NCBI GenBank assembly: GCA_020026285.1
Contig: JAHHQS010000111.1
Location: 1 to 13,546, forward strand
DNA: 13,546 nt
Direction: 5' to 3'
DNA from: Parabacteroides sp.
Lineage (GTDB): Bacteria; Bacteroidota; Bacteroidia; Bacteroidales; Tannerellaceae
In this document: in pieces, positions 1 through 6,300 of the stretch
Numbering within the stretch: position 1 is the stretch's first letter
How the letters are laid out: every line of letters starts with the position of its first letter
The notes under the pieces: model-generated
Seen by the model: the letters and a program-made list of their open reading frames with translations, nothing else
What the model was told of the DNA's origin: nothing
Databases searched by the model: none
Translations under genes and position numbers: made by a program

Positions 1-77
1 TGAACTATGTATCATGTTCTCCATTCCGTGTGCCTATCGCACGTTTGGCTGCGGCGCAGGCTGCTATTGAAGAATAA
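1..77 (+). CDS. ppdK: Pyruvate,phosphate dikinase, C-terminal end (partial)
   Basis: Bases 3-77 translate to a 24-residue C-terminus that begins NYVSCSPFRVP and ends AAIEE before a TAA stop. The motif NYVSCSPFRVPIARLAAAQA is the highly conserved end of pyruvate,phosphate dikinase, in the PEP-utilising C-terminal domain. That enzyme interconverts pyruvate, ATP and phosphate with PEP, AMP and pyrophosphate in the cytoplasm. The rest of the gene lies upstream of the window. A strong hairpin terminator follows 30 bases after the stop. The gene is most likely chromosomal core DNA and marks the left flank of the integrated element. Assignment rests on motif recall over a short stretch. Confidence 0.85.
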   Translation, partial: NYVSCSPFRVPIARLAAAQAAIEE

Positions 78-107
78 TCGATAGATGCTGATAATTAGTG
101 AAATATG

Positions 108-147
108 GGGCAAGTGCTTGGAAAACAAGTGCTTGCCCTTTCTTTTT
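108..147 (+). terminator. Intrinsic terminator after ppdK
   Basis: A 13-bp stem pairs GGGCAAGTGCTTG (108-120) with CAAGTGCTTGCCC (126-138), with two G-U wobbles and a GAAAA loop. It is followed by TTTCTTTTT. It would end transcription from ppdK before the integrase. Confidence 0.85.
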
Positions 148-191
148 ACAACACGTTCTGCTTATTACATTTGCAGTCCATGACGGCTTCA

Positions 192-232
192 GTTTACAAA
201 TAGTTTACAATTTTTTTGAGGCTGGTTTACAA
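192..232 (+). repeat. Three phased GTTTACAA direct repeats before the integrase
   Basis: Exact GTTTACAA copies start at 192, 203 and 225, so their spacings are 11 and 22 bp, i.e. one and two helical turns on the same DNA face. They sit 63-103 bases upstream of the integrase start. A further copy lies at 12100-12107 near the presumed right end. Plausible roles are arm-type binding sites for the integrase or accessory protein, or operators of the integrase promoter. The role is inferred. Confidence 0.5.
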
Positions 233-294
233 TAAAATTACACTGCAAAACGAGAGTAAAAATTGAAGTATAATATTTCACTAATTTATAAGCT

Positions 295-1752
295 ATGGCA
301 ATACTAAAAGCAACAGTCAGATTTAAAAACAAGAGTGGACTTTATCCAGTCTACATTCGATTTATACAAGTCAAACAAGTTTCTTATGTCAAAACCTCTT
401 GGTTTGTGAATGACAAAGGTCTTAATAATAAGAAGAACATAGTAGACCCTTATGTTATTCAGCAAACTTCAATATTAATTGAAGAGTATTATAAGCAGTT
501 GAATCAGATCGACACATCAAATTGGTCAGTGCAAGAGATTATAAAGTATTTAACTGACTTTAATGAGGATAAGTCTTTTTCTGATTATGCAAGGAAACAT
601 GTTGTGAAAATGATAGCAAGAGGACAAGAACGAACTTCCCGAAATTACAAATGGGCTTTGAACAACATGGAAAGATTTGCTCAAAAGGATGATATCAAGT
701 TTTCAAATTTGACATCTTCATTTCTTAATCGATGGATTGAGTCTTTATCTGAGACTAATCGTTGTAAAGAACAATACCCTGTATGTTTGCGTGAGGTTTA
801 TAAGGCAGCAATGAGAGAATTTAATGATGAAGAGTTAGGTATCGTTAAACTGAATAATCCTTGGTCAAAAGTCAAGATTCCCAAAAGTGATGTTCCACAG
901 AAGCGTGCTATACCAGCAAGTAAACTTCGTGCTTTTTTCAATGTAGTACCTGATAGAAGTCGTTTCACTAATCCTTTGATGGAGCTAGGCCAAGATGTTG
1001 CATTAATTTCTTTCTGTCTTTGTGGGTTGAACTCGGTTGATATTTTCAACGCTAAGAAAGACCAGTATGTGAATGGCATCTTCCATTATGAACGTCAGAA
1101 GACTCGAACGATTCGCTCAGATAAAGGCTATTTTGAGATTCGCGTACCAGAATTTCTGAAGCCTACTTTTAATAAGTACCTCTCTCATAATCTTGATTCA
1201 CCATGGTTATTCAACTTTCATGAGCGTCTTTCAACTTCTGATTCCTTCTGTGCTAATGTGAATACAGGGATAAGACAAATATGGGAAAAAGTCGGTCCTG
1301 ACTTCAAGGCATCTCTTTATGCGTTCCGTCATAGTTGGGCCACCATCGCCCAAAATGAATGTGGCGCAACATTAAATGATGTGGATTTTGGTCTCAATCA
1401 CTCTATTAACAAAATGGCTAAGATTTATGTGAAGATAGATTATACTCCAGCTTGGATTCTTAATGAGAAGGTTATCGACTTTATTTTCTTTACAGACAAA
1501 GAATCTAAAAATGTAGAAAGAGAGGATAAGTCTTTTGAGAGGATTTCCAAATATAATAATGTACGTGCTGAAGCTTATGTTATGGGTAAGAAAGTATGTG
1601 CCATTGAAGACACAGGTTTCTCCAACGTCGATCAGGTTATTAATAAGTTGGGTAGTCTATTGTCTAAAGATATGCACAATGTGCGTGTTCAGTTTAAGAT
1701 TACGAATGTTGACAAAGACCTCTCTCAGATGTACCAACGTGTTATTCCTTGA
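295..1752 (+). CDS. Tyrosine recombinase / integrase of a Bacteroidetes mobile element
   Basis: This 485-aa protein would catalyse site-specific integration and excision of the element. The N-terminal ~90 residues match the arm-binding part of Bacteroides phage-type integrases, and residues ~95-180 form the helical core-binding domain. In the catalytic domain, K269 and R271 lie in the beta-hairpin, R345 and H346 in YAFRHSW, H369 in LNHS, and Y378 in KIYVK is the likely nucleophile. The usual first Arg is replaced in CGLNSVD (N246 region), and the His of HxxR is Tyr (Y342). Loss of the first Arg is known in IntDOT-type enzymes. A C-terminal tail of about 85 residues after residue 400 is unusual. 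The ATG start has no clear Shine-Dalgarno site, as is normal in this phylum. The gene points away from ppdK and ends at a bidirectional terminator. Confidence 0.9.
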   Translation: MAILKATVRFKNKSGLYPVYIRFIQVKQVSYVKTSWFVNDKGLNNKKNIVDPYVIQQTSILIEEYYKQLNQIDTSNWSVQEIIKYLTDFNEDKSFSDYARKHVVKMIARGQERTSRNYKWALNNMERFAQKDDIKFSNLTSSFLNRWIESLSETNRCKEQYPVCLREVYKAAMREFNDEELGIVKLNNPWSKVKIPKSDVPQKRAIPASKLRAFFNVVPDRSRFTNPLMELGQDVALISFCLCGLNSVDIFNAKKDQYVNGIFHYERQKTRTIRSDKGYFEIRVPEFLKPTFNKYLSHNLDSPWLFNFHERLSTSDSFCANVNTGIRQIWEKVGPDFKASLYAFRHSWATIAQNECGATLNDVDFGLNHSINKMAKIYVKIDYTPAWILNEKVIDFIFFTDKESKNVEREDKSFERISKYNNVRAEAYVMGKKVCAIEDTGFSNVDQVINKLGSLLSKDMHNVRVQFKITNVDKDLSQMYQRVIP

Positions 1753-1769
1753 TTTTTCTAATAAACTTA

Positions 1770-1810
1770 AAAAAACTCAGGTATGGATGTCGACTATACC
1801 TGAGTTTTTT
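1770..1810. terminator. Bidirectional terminator between int and the HTH gene
   Basis: A perfect 15-bp inverted repeat pairs AAAAAACTCAGGTAT (1770-1784) with ATACCTGAGTTTTTT (1796-1810) around an 11-base loop. A-tract and T-tract arms make it work in both directions, between the convergent integrase and minus-strand HTH genes. Confidence 0.9.
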
Positions 1811-1823
1811 ATTAGTTATCGTC

Positions 1824-2105
1824 CTAAAGGAGATTATTTTGTTGAATATTTGCCAGTCGTTGTAGGTCAACAAGTTTGTATCGTTTTTTGCCTGGTGATA
1901 TTCTACATGGCCGCAGTTTGCCAGTTCTGACCCATCTTTCAACGTCTGCTCTGCCGTACATTCTAAAAGCTTTAGCTTGGCTGACTTCTAACTGGCCTTT
2001 TTCAATTTGATGTATCTTCAATGCAACTTTAGTGGCCAACTCTTCAACGAATTGTTCGTAAGTGGCATTTGTGTCTGGAATTTGTAATTTCACTTTTTCG
2101 TCCAT
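1824..2105 (-). CDS. Small excisionase-like helix-turn-helix protein
   Basis: Starting at the ATG at 2105 this is a 93-aa protein; an upstream TTG at 2114 would add three residues. The C-terminal half (RADVERWVRTGKLRPCRIS followed by GKKRYKLVDLQRLA) has the shape of a MerR/Xis-type winged HTH: a recognition helix, a wing with basic residues, then an L-x-x-L helix. The N-terminal half is acidic and helical. Lying next to the integrase and convergent with it, it is a candidate recombination directionality factor or regulator. Its promoter has a TACCTTTG box with a GAATCGATTC palindrome at the start site, about 66 bases upstream, shared with the HTH gene at 3439. Function is inferred from fold and context. 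Confidence 0.7.
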   Translation of the reverse strand: MDEKVKLQIPDTNATYEQFVEELATKVALKIHQIEKGQLEVSQAKAFRMYGRADVERWVRTGKLRPCRISPGKKRYKLVDLQRLANIQQNNLL

Positions 2106-2143
2106 TGTCTTCAAAGTCTAAAAAATTATACCATAGGAAAAGG

Positions 2144-2190
2144 AGGGGCTACCTCCGTTTTGAATCGATTCGCCAGCAAAGGTAGCCCCT
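2144..2190. repeat. 11-bp inverted repeat flanking the operator
   Basis: AGGGGCTACCT (2144-2154) and AGGTAGCCCCT (2180-2190) are perfect reverse complements enclosing 25 bases centred on the GAATCGATTC palindrome. The right arm overlaps the TACCTTTG promoter box. It may be a second regulator-binding site, or an RNA/DNA hairpin acting as a terminator for the minus-strand gene ending at 2285. Confidence 0.6.
2162..2184 (-). promoter_or_regulatory. Promoter -7 box plus GAATCGATTC operator for the excisionase-like gene
   Basis: On the minus strand an exact Bacteroidetes -7 box TACCTTTG (2184-2177) is followed by five bases and the perfect palindrome GAATCGATTC (2171-2162). The expected start site is at the palindrome edge, so a bound repressor would block initiation. 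The same arrangement occurs at 3358-3380 on the plus strand. No good TTTG -33 box is present, which suits a regulated promoter. Confidence 0.55.
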
Positions 2191-2284
2191 AATAATCGTC
2201 AGTACGTTAGTATCGACTATATAGGATTATGTATATAGTGAGTATATATTCCTCTTTTTAACAGATAATACTATTTCTTGCATC

Positions 2285-2998
2285 TTACAGACTTTCTTTC
2301 AGTTTTCTAATGAATTCTTTACATATACTGTCAAATCCCATCTCTGATTCCTTCAGGTCTGAGTTTCTTTCGTAAGCAAGTTTGCTCTTCTTTGCTTGTG
2401 ATAGACCGCATCGCAGCTGACTCGCGCTTAATGGTTCGTTGGTCTCCGATGAAGAAACAAGCTTATTTTCAGCAATCATCTTCTGCCAGGAGAACGGTAA
2501 AAGTCCGTAACTACGTAAGGCTCCAAAGAAGAGTGCGACATGCCTGTTGTTGGTAGCTTGAATAGGCACGCTCAGCTTACATTCAAATAGCTCTTTCATT
2601 TTGTTTCCTGTGACCTTTGTCGTAAACAGACTTGTTCTATTTACAAACTCCGTTATCAAACCAATCTGATGGTCCCCAAAATTAGCAAGCCGATCCGTTT
2701 TTGCCTTATTGCCAGAATTGAATAAGCCATTCATTGTCAAAAAGTCCTGATACTTGAAGGAGGCTTCTCTGAAATATGTCTCTACCAAATCTTTGCGTTC
2801 CTCAAGAAGTTCTTTCATAGCGAACACATGCATGACATGAATCCTCATATCTGTTTCATTTAATCTTGCAATGGGAAGATGGTAAGAGAAAAAGTCATTT
2901 ACATAGCGATGATATGCTTTATCACCATCAAGGATTTCTAATTGGTACTGCTCATAAGCAGCACGATAGAGTTGCCAAAGTTCATCTTTAGGCAACAT
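2285..2998 (-). CDS. Hypothetical protein of Bacteroidales integrative elements
   Basis: The ATG at 2998 gives 237 aa; a TTG at 3040 in the same frame would add a Cys-rich lead-in (CSCCEGCSKNKET). I do not recognise a catalytic motif. The protein is helical, soluble and has no signal peptide or membrane segment. The N-terminal half is rich in Tyr/His/Glu, and the C-terminal part (~residues 130-205) contains LFFGALRSYGLLPFSW and ends in a lysine-rich helix. Proteins of this shape occur beside integrases in Bacteroides (DUF6043-like is a possibility I cannot confirm). It lies upstream of, and in the same orientation as, the excisionase-like gene, but a hairpin and separate promoter at 2144-2190 lie between them. 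Confidence 0.6.
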   Translation of the reverse strand: MLPKDELWQLYRAAYEQYQLEILDGDKAYHRYVNDFFSYHLPIARLNETDMRIHVMHVFAMKELLEERKDLVETYFREASFKYQDFLTMNGLFNSGNKAKTDRLANFGDHQIGLITEFVNRTSLFTTKVTGNKMKELFECKLSVPIQATNNRHVALFFGALRSYGLLPFSWQKMIAENKLVSSSETNEPLSASQLRCGLSQAKKSKLAYERNSDLKESEMGFDSICKEFIRKLKESL

Positions 2999-3357
2999 TG
3001 TCTCTTTGTTCTTTGAACAGCCTTCACAGCATGAACACAAAAAAGAGAGATTACGGGATTGTTGTTTTTCCGTTTCATATTCTTTATTATTTTAAAATGA
3101 GTAATTTTTTTAGTTTCCATTGTTAGTACAATACAGCAAAAAAAATGTGAAATTATGCAATCTTTTTTTTTCTCAATTAAGAAAAATTAGAGATACATCC
3201 CAAACTTTGTATAATTATGGTCCTTCAATAGGCTTTATATGCAAAAAAGTCGCATATCTACCAATAAAAACAACCATATGAAAGGATTCAAGCTATATAA
3301 TAGCGAAACAAATAATCGTATATATTTTGTATAGCTAAGTTTTCAGTTTAGGAAATT

Positions 3358-3380
3358 TACTTTTGTTTCCGAATCGATTC
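3358..3380 (+). promoter_or_regulatory. Promoter -7 box plus GAATCGATTC operator for the HTH-ATPase-primase operon
   Basis: An exact TACTTTTG box (3358-3365) is followed by five bases and the palindrome GAATCGATTC (3371-3380), the same geometry as the minus-strand copy at 2162-2184. Transcription would start near the palindrome, 60-70 bases before the ATG at 3439. A -33 TTTG at the standard spacing is not evident. Confidence 0.55.
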
Positions 3381-3400
3381 AGTACAGTATTGAGGGCTTA

Positions 3401-3410
3401 CCCCCCCCCC
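3401..3410 (+). repeat. C10 homopolymer tract in the 5' leader
   Basis: Ten consecutive C bases lie between the predicted promoter and the ATG of the HTH gene, ending 28 bases before it. Such tracts change length by slipped-strand mispairing, so this could tune expression of the operon. Unusual in this AT-rich sequence. Confidence 0.9.
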
Positions 3411-3438
3411 TATATGTTCACATTAAAATATCTTACTT

Positions 3439-3825
3439 ATGGCAAGAAATAAAACTGATATAAGGATTTTGGAGAAGCGAGTCGAACTTCTGGAAATGAA
3501 GTTTAATGAGTTGAAGAAAGTTGATCCCGACAATATCTACAAGCGAATAAAGTCTATAGAAGAGACGCTCTATTCAACAAAAGAGGTCCTAAACATGACA
3601 GATGTATCTCAATATCTGGATATATCCAAAAGCCTTCTATATAAGCTAACCTGTAATCAAGAGATACCTCATTTCAAACCAAGAGGCAAAATGATTTTCT
3701 TTGAGAAGAAAGAACTCATTGATTGGATAAAGAAAAATCATTGCGGTTCAGTATGTGATAATGAACACAAATCTTCAGAAACAATAGAAACGAAAAACAA
3801 TGAAGAAGATACCAAAGAAAAATAG
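3439..3825 (+). CDS. Coiled-coil plus excisionase-family HTH protein
   Basis: This 128-aa protein has an N-terminal coiled coil (~residues 7-45, leucine heptads in LEKRVELLEMKFNELKK). An excisionase/MerR-type HTH_17 domain follows (~46-100). It shows the classic order TKEVLNMTDVSQYL, SKSLLYKL recognition helix, wing HFKPRGKMIFF and KKELIDWIKKN. The tail is acidic and Glu/Lys-rich. This family commonly opens the replication/mobilisation operon of Bacteroides integrative elements and binds DNA as a regulator or excision factor. It is first in a run with a 49-aa ORF, an ATPase and a primase. It is a candidate binder of the GAATCGATTC palindrome at its own promoter (inference). Confidence 0.85.
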   Translation: MARNKTDIRILEKRVELLEMKFNELKKVDPDNIYKRIKSIEETLYSTKEVLNMTDVSQYLDISKSLLYKLTCNQEIPHFKPRGKMIFFEKKELIDWIKKNHCGSVCDNEHKSSETIETKNNEEDTKEK

Positions 3826-3949
3826 TATAGATGGTGAGAACCTTCCCGATTCTCGCCTCGTGGAACTGCTTGACCGGTGTGTTATCTCTGTCAAAGGCAT
3901 TACCAAAAAAACAAAAAATAAAAAGAAAGATGGAAAAGAGTCAAAATAA
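3800..3949 (+). CDS. Small basic ORF overlapping both neighbours
   Basis: ATG at 3800 to TAA at 3949 encodes 49 aa. It starts inside the 3' end of the HTH gene (26-base overlap, +1 frame) and ends 20 bases inside the ATPase when that starts at 3930. The middle reads LPDSRLVELLDRCVISVKGI, an amphipathic helix-like stretch, and the C-terminus is very Lys-rich. Overlapping starts and stops suggest translational coupling. I know no family for it. Support is that it fills the gap between two overlapping genes and its codon use is natural. The alternative is that the ATPase frame reads through this stretch from 3831. Confidence 0.5.
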   Translation: MKKIPKKNSIDGENLPDSRLVELLDRCVISVKGITKKTKNKKKDGKESK

Positions 3950-5069
3950 GAAAATGCCGTTTTCGCCCCATGATCAGCATGAATCGCTTGAGGTCTCCAT
4001 GCTCAACAAGGACAACTTCAGTGATGAAGAACTGGAATCTTATCTAAAGAAAGGTGCAATAAAGGCTACAGACAAGGTAACTATCCCCCCAGAAATTTTA
4101 TTTGTGGGTGACTGTACCATTGCAACCTTCGGTAATTTTAGCGCTTCTACTGGTAAGGCAAAGAGTAAGAAGACATTCAATATTTCTGCAATGGTGGCGG
4201 CTGCTGTAACAAACACTACAGTCTTGAATTATCGAGCAAGTTTACCCGAAGGCAAGCGAAATATCCTCTATTTTGATACGGAACAAAGTAAGTTTCATTG
4301 CCATACAGTGTTGGAACGGATCTATAAACTTTCCGGTCTCTCTTTACAGAAAGACGACTCTCGCCTTATGTTCTGGGGACTACGAGAATACACACCGAAA
4401 CTACGAATCGCTTTGATTGACTATGCGTTACGTAAGTTTGATGGTATAGGGCTTGTTATTATTGATGGCTTAAGAGATCTCATGTATGATATCAATAACG
4501 GCAAAGAAGCCACAGATGTTATGACGGTGCTTATGGCATGGACGAGTGTTTATGATCTTCATATTCACACCGTCCTCCATTTGAATAAGAATGATAACAA
4601 TCCTCGTGGGCACATCGGAACAGAATTGGAAAATAAGGCTGAGACCGTACTTGTTATCAGTAAGAATGTGCAAAATAACAGTATTAGTGAAGTTAAACCT
4701 ATGCACATGCGAGATAAGGAGTTTAGTACGTTTGCCTTTCATATTGATGACAACAAGCTACCCGTACTCGAATCCGGCTTCTCCGTTACAGTCGTTAAAC
4801 GCAAGGAAAAATCATTGGTCAGCCTGGATGATAAGACACATCGAGAAATCCTAAGCAAGATTTTTGCAGGTAAGGCTCCTGCTAAATATAACAATTTGGT
4901 TGATGCAGCTGCAAAGGCCTACAAGGAAGCAGGATTTCAACACGGGATCAATGGAATTAAGAATTTGCTTAAACTTCTGTCTGGGAAAGGGATAATTGTA
5001 AAAGATGAAGATGGATATGCTTATAAATCAGAACGTTTTGACAATCCGCTTCCCCTTGCTGAGAAGTAA
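3930..5069 (+). CDS. P-loop ATPase of the RepA/AAA_25-like type
   Basis: Starting at the ATG at 3930 this is a 379-aa protein. An in-frame ATG at 3831 would add 33 residues, but those overlap the 49-aa ORF and look unlike a protein start. A variant Walker A lies at ~residues 68-83 (GNFSASTGKAKSKKTF). Walker B is LVIIDGLRDL with D179, and the HTVLHLNKND segment resembles a sensor strand. The core resembles RecA/RepA-like hexameric helicases found in Bacteroides mobilisable elements. The C-terminal ~80 residues form a winged-helix-like region (ILSKIFAGK through LLKLLSGKGIIVK). It would act with the primase just downstream in unwinding or replicating the element. The exact role is inferred. Confidence 0.8.
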   Translation: MEKSQNKKMPFSPHDQHESLEVSMLNKDNFSDEELESYLKKGAIKATDKVTIPPEILFVGDCTIATFGNFSASTGKAKSKKTFNISAMVAAAVTNTTVLNYRASLPEGKRNILYFDTEQSKFHCHTVLERIYKLSGLSLQKDDSRLMFWGLREYTPKLRIALIDYALRKFDGIGLVIIDGLRDLMYDINNGKEATDVMTVLMAWTSVYDLHIHTVLHLNKNDNNPRGHIGTELENKAETVLVISKNVQNNSISEVKPMHMRDKEFSTFAFHIDDNKLPVLESGFSVTVVKRKEKSLVSLDDKTHREILSKIFAGKAPAKYNNLVDAAAKAYKEAGFQHGINGIKNLLKLLSGKGIIVKDEDGYAYKSERFDNPLPLAEK

Positions 5070-5104
5070 GTTTAAGGTTTAAGTTTAAAGGGTATATATA
5101 TCAC

Positions 5105-5120
5105 ATACGCGCGCGCGTAT
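5105..5120. repeat. Alternating CG palindrome between ATPase and primase
   Basis: ATACGCGCGCGCGTAT is a perfect 16-bp palindrome with ten alternating C/G bases, set 17 bases before the primase ATG and just after TTTAAG-type repeats (5070-5090). Alternating CG can form Z-DNA or a small cruciform. It may be a protein-binding site or play an origin-like role. Confidence 0.7.
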
Positions 5121-5137
5121 ACTAACACATATCGAAT

Positions 5138-6079
5138 ATGACTATAGACGAAATCAAATCAGTCAGTATCTATCAGTGGATGAAAGCGAATGGGTATGGT
5201 GAAGGTATCAAAAAGGGTATGAATATATTTTATAATTCTCCTTTGCGGTTTGAGAAGACACCATCATTTGTAGTCAATACCAAGGTAAATTTATGGCATG
5301 ATTTTGGTGATACAGGGAAGGGTGGCAATCTCATAAACCTGGTGCAGCAACTGAATCCAAATTGGACAGCACATCAAGTCTTGAGTAGTCTGGAAAAACA
5401 GATTAAGGAGTTTCACCTTGAATTTAACGAAGACTTCAACGCTCGACTCCAAGAAGAGGAATCGAAGCGCCGATGGCTCGAGGGAAAGCAAACTGAACGT
5501 CAGGCTTCTGTAAACCTGGAAACGGTAGTGGATAGGATAAAGCCTTTATCCCATCCACATCTTCGAAGTTATGTCATTCAGAGACATATCAAGCTGGAAA
5601 TTGCTCAAAAATATTGTAAAGAGGTGCATTACACCATAAGGAATAAGAGTTATTATGCGATTGCTTTTATGAATGTAGCCAATGGAATGGAGGCACGTAA
5701 TAAGTTCAATAAACGTTGTATCGGTAAAAAATCCATATCAGCCATCTATCCATTGGGTCATCCTCAGAAACAATGCTGTGTCTTTGAAGGTTTCTTTGAT
5801 ATGTTGGCCTATCTTACTCTGGAAGCCAAAGTTCCTGATTCAGGTATAACTATAGGGAAACCTTGTGACCTCTATGTCTTGAATGGTGTTGGCGAGATCC
5901 AACTCCTATTGCCTTATTTGAAAGGGTATGACTCTATCCACTGCTTTCTCGATAATGATAAGGCAGGGAACGTTGCTACCGATGCGATATTGAGAGCTTA
6001 TCCCAATGTCGCTGTAAATGAGTCTCAACGTTATAGCGAATTTAATGATCTTAATGATTTCCTTATAGGAGACCAATAA
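5138..6079 (+). CDS. DNA primase-like protein (CHC2-like fold plus Toprim)
   Basis: This 313-aa protein has an N-terminal region (~28-70) that follows the CHC2 primase pattern, with SPLRFEKTPSF, W53, F56 and GKGGN 60-64. It lacks the zinc-binding Cys/His residues. A Toprim domain follows, with EGFFD (E217, D221) and LDNDKAG (D272, D274), the expected metal-binding acids for primer synthesis. It has no helicase domain, and the separate ATPase upstream probably supplies that activity. Short Toprim primases of this type are common in Bacteroides mobile elements and act in replication of the excised or transferred strand. It follows the ATPase with a 68-base gap containing a CG palindrome. Confidence 0.88.
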   Translation: MTIDEIKSVSIYQWMKANGYGEGIKKGMNIFYNSPLRFEKTPSFVVNTKVNLWHDFGDTGKGGNLINLVQQLNPNWTAHQVLSSLEKQIKEFHLEFNEDFNARLQEEESKRRWLEGKQTERQASVNLETVVDRIKPLSHPHLRSYVIQRHIKLEIAQKYCKEVHYTIRNKSYYAIAFMNVANGMEARNKFNKRCIGKKSISAIYPLGHPQKQCCVFEGFFDMLAYLTLEAKVPDSGITIGKPCDLYVLNGVGEIQLLLPYLKGYDSIHCFLDNDKAGNVATDAILRAYPNVAVNESQRYSEFNDLNDFLIGDQ

Positions 6080-6238
6080 AGCATATATACTACTGTGATT
6101 GATTTGCCAGGTTCCCTGATTGCTCAAAAAGCGTGTACAGAAACTCTATCGTTCACTCTAAACAGGTTGAAAACGGATATAGGTACACATCTTAATGTAT
6201 TGGGTATAATCGACGTTAGGGAAAAGAAGGACGACTGA
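6080..6238 (+). pseudogene. ParA/TraA-like remnant after the primase
   Basis: Directly after the primase TAA, in the same frame, 52 codons read SIYTTVIDLPGSLIAQKAC and continue to NVLGIIDVREKKDD before a TGA. VIDLPG matches the Walker B/PG motif of Bacteroides TraA-type ParA proteins, and the second part resembles the later TLSF...VDxREK region. The segment between the two is missing, and there is no start codon except a GTG at 6095. It is probably a decayed, internally deleted partition ATPase, distinct from the intact ParA on the other strand. Recognition is from memory of short motifs, so this is tentative. Confidence 0.4.
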
Positions 6239-6253
6239 TGAGTGTGATGGCGT

Positions 6254-6288
6254 TTTCAGGACAACCTTATTTGTAGATTGTCCTGAAA
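6254..6288. terminator. Hairpin terminator between convergent genes
   Basis: TTTCAGGACAA (6254-6264) pairs perfectly with TTGTCCTGAAA (6278-6288) around a 13-base loop. It lies between the plus-strand primase/remnant and the minus-strand partition operon. The T tails are weak, so termination efficiency is uncertain. Confidence 0.6.
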
Positions 6289-6300
6289 CACTGTTTTGGC

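Larger units (their letters stand above)
3041..3438. other. Divergent intergenic regulatory region
   Basis: About 400 bases separate the minus-strand hypothetical gene from the plus-strand HTH gene. It is AT-rich with long A and T runs (e.g. T9 near 3162). An inverted repeat AGCTATA/TATAGCT (3291-3297 and 3330-3336) lies upstream of the 3358 promoter. On the minus strand an ATG at 3078 opens a short frame (MKRKNNNPVISLF) that could be joined to the downstream gene only by a frameshift at a T6 run. No other gene is seen. Confidence 0.5.

Noticed and set aside
1..294. tRNA gene as the integration target
   Set aside because: No cloverleaf was seen; the left flank is the 3' end of ppdK and its terminator.
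3831..3929. N-terminal extension of the ATPase from ATG 3831
   Set aside because: Its 33 residues overlap the 49-aa ORF and read like an out-of-frame sequence; the ATG at 3930 is preferred.
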